NCBI RefSeq assembly: GCF_022201045.2
Contig: NC_068557.1
Coordinates: 3,844,001 to 3,908,000, forward strand
Length of the DNA stretch: 64,000 bases
Direction of reading: 5' to 3'
Source of the DNA: Citrus sinensis
Lineage: Eukaryota; Streptophyta; Magnoliopsida; Sapindales; Rutaceae
The notes beneath the pieces were generated by a model. That model was not told the origin of the DNA. It ran no database searches and was given only the letters and a program-made list of their open reading frames with translations. Position numbers and translations under genes: made by a program. Below are positions 56,162-64,000 of the stretch, one piece after another. Position 1 is the stretch's first letter. Each line of letters starts with the position of its first letter.

Positions 56162-56620
56162 ATGGACAGAAACGAGATTCTAGCGAAACTTCACAAGCGA
56201 TTCCCTTTACTTCCTCAGAATGCCCTCCTTACAATCTATAAAGCTCGGTCCGAACGCATGCGATTACTCATGAGGAATAACATACCTGCTGACATCCATT
56301 GGTTAATCGAAGCTAAAGTACGATCGACAGGTGAGTTACCTCCAAAATTTATTGCATACATGCCTGGTTGTGGTAAAGGAAATTATGCAAGAAAACGACG
56401 AGCTCGAAGAATTTTTGTTGCTTGTCATAAGTGCGCCAGAATGAGTTGCAATAAAAACCCATGTTCTTTAGGAATGATGTCTGATAACATGGAAGATAAG
56501 ATTCAATTCATTAGAGATGGCTTGAATAAGGAGTCATTGGATGATATCCTTTTGTCTCTTGAAACGTATCCCAGTGGATATGTGCAAGGAGCGATTCTCC
56601 AGTTATGGCCATTATTCTAG
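56162..56620 (+). CDS. Cys-rich basic protein, carlavirus-type nucleic-acid-binding-like, inside the retroelement
   Basis: 152 residues, intact, starting at a clear ATG. The centre has a basic stretch YARKRRARR (75-83) followed at once by a four-cysteine cluster, C88-x2-C91-x4-C96-x4-C101, then SLGMMSDN. A GxGxxxYAxRRRAR arm followed by a CxxC...CxxxxC finger is the signature of the small Cys-rich nucleic-acid-binding proteins at the 3' end of carlavirus and allexivirus-like genomes, several of which suppress RNA silencing or bind DNA. Here the finger loop is shorter. The N-terminal half (helical, RMRLLMRNNIPADIHWLIEAKV) also fits that layout. The C-terminal 40 residues (LNKESLDDILLSLE) do not. 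The similarity is by eye. A host zinc-finger origin is possible. It is not part of known gag-pol. Confidence 0.6.
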   Translation: MDRNEILAKLHKRFPLLPQNALLTIYKARSERMRLLMRNNIPADIHWLIEAKVRSTGELPPKFIAYMPGCGKGNYARKRRARRIFVACHKCARMSCNKNPCSLGMMSDNMEDKIQFIRDGLNKESLDDILLSLETYPSGYVQGAILQLWPLF

Positions 56621-56673
56621 AAAGAGCATGTACGATACAGTCTTGGGAATCTGACTATAAACGACCCTGTTTG

Positions 56674-56708
56674 CCAGTTTGTAAGAAAACTGGATAGGAA
56701 GCCTATCC
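56674..56708 (+). other. Two adjacent perfect hairpins between the extra open frames
   Basis: CCAGTTT/AAACTGG (loop about five bases) and GGATAGG/CCTATCC (loop AAG) lie next to each other and share the GG at 56692-56693. They lie between the Cys-rich and the LOG-like frames. Their function is unknown. Confidence 0.5.
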
Positions 56709-57037
56709 TCGACCCATAGAGGGCGTTCAAGCCGTTTCTGGACGTAAAACCAGAGGAAGATGTGAGCCACAGTCGCAACTACCTGTAAATATCCTTTTAC
56801 TTTATTGTTATTTTATTTCACTATTGTCTTATTGTTTGCATTATTATCTTTAATAATTTTATTACTGTTTGCTTTTTCTTTTTTACTGTTTTCTTTTTGA
56901 CTTGTGAGCCACGTGTTTTATGCGTTATTTGACACTGACATATTACCTCATACACAACCATGACCCACTATCACCAAGACTCTTAAATGTGATATCTTTT
57001 GTCAAGCACTCACAAATTATTTTTGAGAAGTATCGCA

Positions 57038-57706
57038 ATGGCAGCTACTCCCAATAGACAATTCAAGAACATTTGTGTGCTTTCCGGATTTACCTATGGC
57101 AAACATAAAGAGTTCGTTGAGGCAGCCATAGATCTTGGCCGAAGCATAGCAGCGAGAAATTTACACTTGATGTATGGAGGAGGTAATCGAGGGTTATCGA
57201 AAATGATCTCAGAAGCAGCTTTTATCAGAGGCAGCCAAGTGTTAGGCATCATCCCAAGAGTTCTAAAACCATTGGGTAGTTCGTCTGACTCATCAACTGG
57301 AGAAGAGTTAGTCGTCTCAGGTATGCAAGAAAGAATAACTGAAATGCTTAATCATACTGATGCTTTTATTTTCCTTCCAGGAGATCTTGCAACACTAGAG
57401 GCACTTATCACACTAGCATCTTGGGCCCATCTGCACATTCACCAAAAATCAATCGGTTTGTTAAATGTCAATAACTTTTATGATGGCTTTATCGCATTTC
57501 TTAACCATGCAATAAAAAACTATTTCATTCCTTCTAATGTGAAAAAACTTTTTATTTGTGCTCACACTGCTAATGAGCTATTTGATATGTTACAAACTTA
57601 TAAACCGGAGCCGAACCCCTGGACCTTTGTGTTGGAGCGTCCAAATAATGATGGTAACAGTAGCGGCAGTAAGAAGTACAAATTAGATTTAACTCTCCGC
57701 CTGTAA
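57038..57706 (+). CDS. LONELY GUY (LOG)-like protein carried by the retroelement
   Basis: 222 residues from an ATG in good context (CGCAATGGC), with no stop or frameshift. The whole chain follows the plant LOG fold: ICVLSGFTYGKHKEF (family CGSSxGKxxxY), the nucleotide-binding YGGGNRGL (46-53), VLGIIPRVLKP, MQERITEML (96-104, family MHxRKxEM), DAFIFLPGDLATLEALI (108-124, family PGGxGTxxE), SWAHLHIHQKSIGLLNV and NYFIP. LOG enzymes release free cytokinin from its riboside monophosphate. In this copy the His of MHxRK is Gln, the Lys is Ile, and PGGxGTxxE reads PGDLATLEA, so two glycines and the last Glu are changed; Arg99 and Glu121 remain. Activity is therefore doubtful. The extended Ser/Asn-rich C-tail is not typical. 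It sits inside the gypsy element, 417 bases after the Cys-rich frame and 1960 bases before the right LTR. No intron remains, as expected for RNA-mediated capture. Confidence 0.85.
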   Translation: MAATPNRQFKNICVLSGFTYGKHKEFVEAAIDLGRSIAARNLHLMYGGGNRGLSKMISEAAFIRGSQVLGIIPRVLKPLGSSSDSSTGEELVVSGMQERITEMLNHTDAFIFLPGDLATLEALITLASWAHLHIHQKSIGLLNVNNFYDGFIAFLNHAIKNYFIPSNVKKLFICAHTANELFDMLQTYKPEPNPWTFVLERPNNDGNSSGSKKYKLDLTLRL

Positions 57707-57889
57707 ATATTTTCTTCTGTGTTGCACCACCCAGGTGATGTCTTCTACACTCTACTTCTTTCCTTTAAAACATTGAGGACAATGTTTCGTTCTGGTTGGG
57801 GGGAGGGAATAGTCGACAAATGTGGAATCTTGGTTAAGTTTTTACTAATTTTTTGTTGTAGAAACTAACTGTTGCTAACTTTTTGTGTT

Positions 57890-57935
57890 GAAGATGGCTG
57901 AATATGGAGTGTAGTTACTCTAGAAACGCATCTTC
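57890..57935 (+). repeat. 46-bp direct repeat, copy 1
   Basis: GAAGATGGCTGAATATGGAG... is repeated at 58047-58092 with two differences. Each copy begins GAAGATG and ends CATCTTC, so each can form a hairpin. Confidence 0.93.
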
Positions 57936-58046
57936 ATTGTTCAAAAAAAAAAACCAAAAAAAAATTCTTTTTCTTTATTAAGTTTTGATGTTCATTTTTC
58001 TTCTTCTTTTCTCCTCTATAAATATACATTTTCCAACTTTTGAGTC

Positions 58047-58092
58047 GAAGATGGCTGAATATGGAGTGTAGTGCCTCTAGAAACGCATCTTC
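58047..58092 (+). repeat. 46-bp direct repeat, copy 2
   Basis: Second copy of 57890-57935. Both copies are followed by a run of A. Confidence 0.93.
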
Positions 58093-58234
58093 TTTAAAAA
58101 AAAAAAAACCATTTTCTTTTCCTATCATTTTAAGTATAACTTTTCTAATTAGGTTTTCTGCATCATTTTCGCATTTCTTCATGCATATTTTCCTTTAATG
58201 CTTAGAATAGGTTGGGGGGTAGAATGTTGTTTTA

Positions 58235-58235
58235 A

Positions 58236-58318
<83 letters not shown>
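58235..58318. repeat. (TA)n(TG)n microsatellite
   Basis: About ten TA units run directly into about thirty TG units. Confidence 0.97.
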
Positions 58319-58319
<1 letters not shown>

Positions 58320-59652
58320 TTTATTTTAACATTGGATGACTTGATTAATTTCAAATTTTAGTATTTGTATTATCTTTGGTCTTAAGTGATGTTACGTTAT
58401 GTTTGCTACTCTACATGTTGATGTCGGAGACAAATGTGAGTTGCTTGAAGGAATGAACATGTCATAATAAGTACCAAGTGAGTTTTTGAGCCTATTATTT
58501 TTCTTGGAGAATAACCATTTTGCCCACTCTTTATACAGCTTAACAGTTTATTATTTTACACACGATCTCTAAATTGCTTTTGAGTTAATCCTTAAAAAAA
58601 AACTGTAAAATAAAAAAAAAGAAAAAAATGTGTGTTGTTACATTGGGAGGCCCATCTAACTAGTAGATATGGATGATTATTTAGAGCCCTAAAAGATGAT
58701 GGAAAGGCCATCTTTGATCCGTTTGAGCCTTTCTAGCCATCCTTTTTATTAAATATCCATAGTTAACCCTTTTGAGCCTTTAAAAAAAAAAAAATCTTTT
58801 CTTTGTCAACTTATCATCTTGACCCACTCCGATTTGGAGTATTACCCGATGTCTTATAAGTTTCATCACCTATTTATGTTTGAGAAAAATGTAAATAATT
58901 ATTTTGTTCAGTGAAGTTATGCCAAGCAAAACAAAAAAAAAAATAAAATAAAAGTTGTTGTTTCAAAAGAATAAAAATAACAATAATAGGTGAAATCCAC
59001 TTTGCAACGTCCAAAAAAAAAAAATTCTCTGCATTTTTCTCAAACATACATTTTGTTTTCCTTATTTTCCTTCTTTGTTAGCCATATCCCTAGCCTACGT
59101 TACGTCCTAATAAAAGTCCTTCTTGATTTTAGGGAACTATAGTTTGAAGTAGAAGCTAATTATATGGGCTAAAAAGATGTAGTGATGCATAATTAAAAAA
59201 AAAAGAGATAAATAAAGTGGGTTGACTAGCATTTTTGTTTGACTTGAGATTGTATTATTTCTAAGTTGTGGGCATATTTATTTCATCTTGGTGAAAGCAT
59301 GTGATATCACTCCTTTATTATTTTCTCTCTCAATTACCATTCATTGGAATGACTATTTTTATTGGTTTTAATTTCTTTGTGAGAGTGTCACTACTTCCAG
59401 TGAGATTTTGGGGTTTGACATGTCATTCTTGAAAGTAGCTATAACAAAGTCTACTGGGCTAATTCATGTGGATGGTTGATGTGGGTGTGATGTTGCTTTA
59501 GACTGGAGATAATGCTTATACTTTTATTTGATTGCTATCATTAATCTGATTGAATAAACACGAGTGTTTCTAAAAAATAAAAATAAAAACAAAAAAAATC
59601 ATTTTGAATTTGAATTTTGTTTTCGCTTTATTTGCTAGAGACTAACAATAAG

Positions 59653-59666
59653 TTGGTTGGGGGGTG
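59653..59666 (+). other. Polypurine tract of the Athila-type element
   Basis: TTGGTTGGGGGGTG immediately precedes the right LTR. Confidence 0.7.
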
Positions 59667-61024
59667 TGTTGAGTGTTAGAAAATGCATATTTATAAAGGA
59701 GAAAACCGTCATTTTACATTTCAAGTCTTACTAACAACCCTTACTTTTATGTTTTTAACATTCTTGTGATTTAATTACGTTTGTTTTATTTTAATTAAGT
59801 AATTTATGTATTTTAGAAGCATTATAGTTATTTCACAATAAAGGAGAGATCAGACAGCAAAACGGACATCACTTTTGAACTCAGGACGGTCGAAAACCTT
59901 AGGAGGAGCATAAAAGGAAAAATGGCACTATTCACATGTACGGTACTATTCACGTATACGGTACTGTATACGTTACTGTTCACAGCACTGTTCACATAGA
60001 CGGATCGATGACGTGGCATTGACCGATGATGTGGCATTGACTGATGAGGTGTCACGATCCTGTTGGACTAAAATTCTTATGTACTGTTGATGGTGACGTG
60101 GCAGCATATCAGTTGACGAAAAATCTCGCGTACGGTGCATGCATCACACATGATTATTTTCAACCAAACCGCGTTACTGTTCATCCGGGTCAAACCATGT
60201 TACTGTTCATCCGCGTGGTCAAACCGTGGACTGTTGACTGATGACGTGGCGCAATCCTGAGCGTCCAAACTGTTTTTAATCCGATGACCATAATTTACTC
60301 CATGTATCTATAAAAAGGGGGCCTCCCCCCCTAATTTGATATCTCTGAATCCATTTTTGGGATCCATTTTCTGTAATTCCTTCTCCATCTTATATTTTCT
60401 TCGTATTTTAATAAATTCTCATTTTGCCCCTAGTTTAATTATGAGTGGCTAATTTTCTTTCAAGCTTGGGTTGAAGGTGAAGTCTCAACATGTGTAATGG
60501 GCTTTATTTGGTAAATTTATTTTCTCTTCCCCTCTAATTTTTGTGGATGTTTTGACTTCTCGTCGACAAATAATACTAATCTTGTCTAGTACCGCCTTGG
60601 TTTCACCGGCCCTCTAGTACAAGGTTATTATTATTTGGCACGATAAGCCCTTAGCACCATATTGATTAGAGCGTGGTTCATGAGGTGTGGATTCCCCCCT
60701 CATGATTTAATTGGCATTAATAATGAATATTTAGCCCATGATGCATGTTGATACGGATCCAGATACCCAAGTATGTCAATTTAATAGATTTTCTCTACAA
60801 TTTATTCTCTCCATTGCAATTCCAATTTTAGAATTTATTCTCGCCATTTTAATTTAAGTTTTAGCATATTCCAAATCACTTCCACCATAAATCCAACCAC
60901 TCATTTATAAAATTAATTCTACATATAATTAAAATCCACCTCCTCGTGGGATCGACACTCGTCACCATTGATTTATACTACAATAGATTCGTGCGCTTGC
61001 GAGTACATTAAAATTTGCACAACA
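59667..61024 (+). repeat. 3' LTR of the Athila-type element
   Basis: 1358 bp, nearly identical to 48560-49887. It carries an extra duplicated segment of about 30 bp with GTTACTGTTCATCCG near 60173-60215. The TATA box is at 60308-60316. Confidence 0.95.
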
Positions 61025-61029
61025 GCTGC

Positions 61030-61792
61030 TACGAATATATGAGAGTTTTTCTCTTTCTGCAAGATGCATCTCCATTATTTGAGACCAAACATCGTAGTTT
61101 GTCTCAGTGAGGATAATTTCAGCATTAAATACTCCATCAGATTGAACAGATTGAATGACAACATGAGTAGCTTCAATTGGAGTTTTCTCCATTTTTTTTG
61201 TTTTTGGTTTTTTTCTTTTTTTTTTCTAGATTGAAAGAAGAAAAAAAATAACCTTTTTAGATCACAAAAAGACAAGTTGTTTGGCCACTGCTTGACTAAC
61301 AGACATGTCGGGTATAATGGAATATAAACGACATGTCGTTTTAAGCCTACTGCACTTCTGGAGACTAAACATCACGTCATTTTATCTCTAATTTTAAAAC
61401 GACATGTCGTTTTTAATGTAATAAAACAACAACACGTCGTTTTAATACTCCTGCACTTCGGAAATAAAAGCGACATGTCGGTTGACGTTTTCTTCAACCT
61501 CTGGAGCGCGTGAATGATGACAGAGGCACGTGGCTGACTGGCCGTGGCTTCGGGTGGCGCGTGTGAGCACGTGGAAATGTGTTTAAATGTGAAATTTTTA
61601 CAGTTTCCTCACTGGAAACTGAGAAATTTGATGGTAGTATTGGTTTTTTAGGAACACACTCTTGGAAAATTGATGGGATTGTTGATAAATTTGTAAACTC
61701 AAGTTTTTTACATATAGGTGGCTTGTTTCTTGATCGGCATGGATTATGTCTTTGAAAACTTCATTCAATGTCGTTTTATTTGATTCTCAACA
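61030..61792 (-). mobile_element. Ty1/copia remnant, 5' part (LTR-like region and gag start)
   Basis: The gag reading frame starts MEKTPIEATHVVIQS at 61192 on the minus strand and runs with NYDVWSQIMEMHLA to the gypsy insertion point at 61030. The rest is at 48554 and below. Upstream on the minus strand (61300-61792) lies an LTR-like region beginning TGTTGAGAATC at 61792, directly beside the start of the duplicated block. It contains four GACATGTC palindromes and two CACGTG G-boxes (61528-61533, 61569-61574). Exact LTR end and primer site were not found. Confidence 0.6.
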
Positions 61793-61793
61793 T

Positions 61794-64000
61794 AAAGAAT
61801 GCTTAAATATGGTACCTACTACCTATGTTTAAGCTTGACCTGATTTAGGTGTTATTAGTTCAATTATTCGGACTAGAGCGACATCTAGTCTACGAACTAA
61901 GATTTGGTGTTCACATGAGCTTGAGCTTGTCCTTTGTATCGAATCAACAATTATGATTTGTCTAACATGAATTCTACATAAGTTTTAATTGAATTTTAAT
62001 CATTAATTCAATGAAATGTTCAACACAAATTTAATTACACATCAAATCTTTATCCCTAATCTATGTTATAATTAGAATTATTAAAGTTTAGGAATGACAA
62101 TGGGACAAGAATCATGCCCCATCCCTAAACTTGATCCTCAAATTCGTCCTATACTTGAAATTTATTATTTTAGAGATGAATTGAAAATATCTTTTAAAAT
62201 TTATGATTGAGGCAGCGGATAAAATTAGGGTTCGATCTCCAATCCTGTTAATATATAGATTTATCTTCAAAATAAATAAAGTATTAAGGAAAGAATATCA
62301 ATGGATCTTTACATTAAAAGAAATTGTTTTTACATACTTTCCCAGCATCCAAATATACAACAAACATATTCTAAATCATTTTCTTTAACTGAATACTCCA
62401 ATTCAAATTTTTGGAGAAATAAGAGTCAGAAATTAAACTATACTTCACCCACTCTTATCTTTCAAAAGACAACAAGAAAATAAAGGAAAAAAGATATGGG
62501 AACATATGTCAATAATGCTATCTTATTTTAATTGAATTTTTAATAATGTGTTCATATTAATTAATTTTATTATTAATTATTAACTTTTATTTTGATAATC
62601 TATAAAATTATTACATGTAAGATGTCGTATTAATAAGTATCTTAATTAAAAATTCAAAATTAGTAAGCATAGCATTATTCAAACACATATCATAAAAACT
62701 AATAATTTGACATATATATTCGAATTATGGATGGATTTTGACCTATGTTGATACTTCGAACCCTGTATTTATTATACTTTTGATATTTTTATTAGTTCAA
62801 TTGTTCACACTAAAGCGACATATAGTCTACAAACTAAGATTTAGTGTTTAGATGAAGTTGCGTTCATTATATGCATCAAATCAACAATTAAGATTTATCT
62901 AACATGAGTTCCACATAAATTTTAATTAACTTTTGATCGTTAATTCAATACTTAACACAAATTCAACTACATATCGAATCTTTATCCCTAGTTAATGTTA
63001 TGCTTAATATTATTAGGCTATCATTTTATAGGGATAGCAATAGGGCGGATTTGGGACAGGAATCGTGATCCCGAGCCCCATCCCCAGACCCACCTCATAG
63101 CTGAAATTTATTATTTTTGGGATGGATCGGGAAAATAGTAGAGAATCCTCAAATGGGGCAAGTGATAAAATGCCCAACCTATCAATATGTAGATTTTTCT
63201 CAGGAGAGAGCGTTGATGTGTCTTTACATTGAAGGAAATTATTTTTATATACTTTGTTAGCATTCAAACATACAACAAACACATGCCAAAAAAACACAAA
63301 ATCCAAAAAGGCCTAATAACAGAAAACATACATTTCCAGATCTACGAGATTCAAAGAATTATCAAACCAGCCACATGATCACAAAAATCCAGTCATTAAT
63401 CATGTTTATAGATGTATTTACCTAGTGGGTCTTGCAAAGTTTTGATGTTTTCTTTATTGATCAAAGCTCATATTTTTATCTTCTTTTATTCAATTTGTTT
63501 TCAAACCTATGAGCAAAAAGTACTGAATCAAAGATCCAACCCGACCTGATTCGTTTATGTGCTTTGGCTGAAGCCTTTCGGAGGGTCATACTCATACCCC
63601 ACTCAAATTAGTCGGACCTCTCGGATTCAGATGCCTGCGGGGATTGTTCCCGTCCCTACCTTTTCCCTGTGAGTTAGGCAAAGCTTAAATATCATGTTTA
63701 CATTTAACTGCTGCATCATTTGTTCAATAATTGGATTACAGAATAGTAATACAATTATCAATCTCAGGTGTCTCCTATTCAAAAGATCTATGATTTAATT
63801 GTATGCGCTTTTGAATGAAAACTGACAAACTTGATAGTTTTTTTATTCATTCAGTTAATTTTGGGCTGTACAGAATTTCAACCCAATAATCCAAATCCCG
63901 AAAGAAATTAATAAGAACTACAAAATTAATATAGACTTTCCCACTCTATATCTTTCAAAGGAAGACAAAAAAAAAAAAAAACAAAACAGAATTGATACGG
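61794..64000. repeat. Duplicated block, copy 2 (runs off the window end)
   Basis: Same orientation and order as 23089-25200, ending mid-match (AATTGATACGG at 63990-64000 matches 25189-25199). It has a deletion of about 190 bp and about 320 bp of unrelated sequence at 63565-63885. Near-identical short open frames inside both copies (24420-24713 and 63013-63306) reflect this duplication, not genes. Confidence 0.9.

Larger units (their letters stand above)
57707..59652. other. Noncoding 3' part of the Athila-type element
   Basis: AT-rich with many A- and T-runs. It contains purine-tract-like GGTTGGGGGGAGGG at 57796 and AGGTTGGGGGGTAG at 58208, both resembling the true polypurine tract before the right LTR. 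It also has a duplicated 46-bp block and a TA/TG microsatellite. No gene is seen. Confidence 0.6.
48560..61024 (+). mobile_element. Athila-type Ty3/gypsy retrotransposon, 12.5 kb, inserted in the copia element
   Basis: A complete element: LTRs at 48560-49887 and 59667-61024, both starting TGTTGAGTG and ending TGCACAACA, with 5-bp target duplication GCTGC (48555-48559, 61025-61029). The primer-binding site resembles the tRNA-Asp type used by Athila elements. The order is gag, protease, RT, RNase H, integrase, without a chromodomain, as in the Athila lineage. Gag-pol has several stops and frameshifts. Between integrase and the right LTR are 4 kb with extra open frames: 64 codons, a 152-codon Cys-rich basic protein and a LOG-like protein. 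By eye the LTRs differ at about 25 positions plus a 30-bp and a 1-bp indel, about 2 percent. Confidence 0.95.

Overview
This is nuclear DNA from a eudicot plant. The evidence is intron-bearing plant gene families (PLS-type PPR, CYP94 P450, NHL/LEA2, BAHD acyltransferase), eukaryotic-type tRNA genes, AT-rich spacers, and many MITEs, SINEs and LTR retrotransposons. A woody dicot such as Citrus is my guess from the overall look. Nothing in the window proves the species.

Layout. Positions 1-23000 are gene-bearing: tRNA-Arg(ACG) at 544; an Integrator subunit 3 (INTS3/EMB2739-type) gene at 1630-3243 with an intron in its 5' UTR; a CYP94-family P450 on the minus strand at 6225-7808; a decayed receptor-kinase-like gene at 9187-11960 whose remains read EXORDIUM-like domain, two CUB domains, membrane segment, then a kinase without catalytic residues, broken by a SINE; a 75-residue ROMO1/Mgr2-like mitochondrial gene in three small exons (minus, 15444-13017); tRNA-Glu(TTC); a PPR gene fragment; an NHL-type membrane protein at 19461-20114; and the full PPR gene (At5g27110-like) at 20807-22912 minus.

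Positions 23000-46000 hold a BAHD alcohol acyltransferase pair. The first (26328-29273, two exons) is intact. The second (43339-45394) carries a frameshift at its splice junction and a premature stop. Between them lie a MITE nest, a non-autonomous LTR retrotransposon (33025-38324, TSD GTATG) and a SINE. A 2.1-kb block upstream of the first gene (23089-25200) recurs at 61794-64000, so a third acyltransferase copy may start just beyond the window.

Positions 46735-61792 are a nest. A Ty1/copia remnant (minus) is split by a 12.5-kb Athila-type Ty3/gypsy element (48560-61024, TSD GCTGC, LTRs of about 1.33 and 1.36 kb). Its gag-pol has several stops and frameshifts. Downstream of integrase, where relatives may carry an env-like gene, it has open reading frames of a different kind: a short one, a 152-residue cysteine-rich basic protein resembling carlavirus-type nucleic-acid-binding proteins, and a 222-residue protein of the LONELY GUY (LOG, cytokinin-activating phosphoribohydrolase) family with altered active-site residues. 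A retrotransposon carrying a LOG-like gene beside a viral-suppressor-like gene is the most unusual feature here. The EXO-CUB-CUB-kinase architecture is the second.
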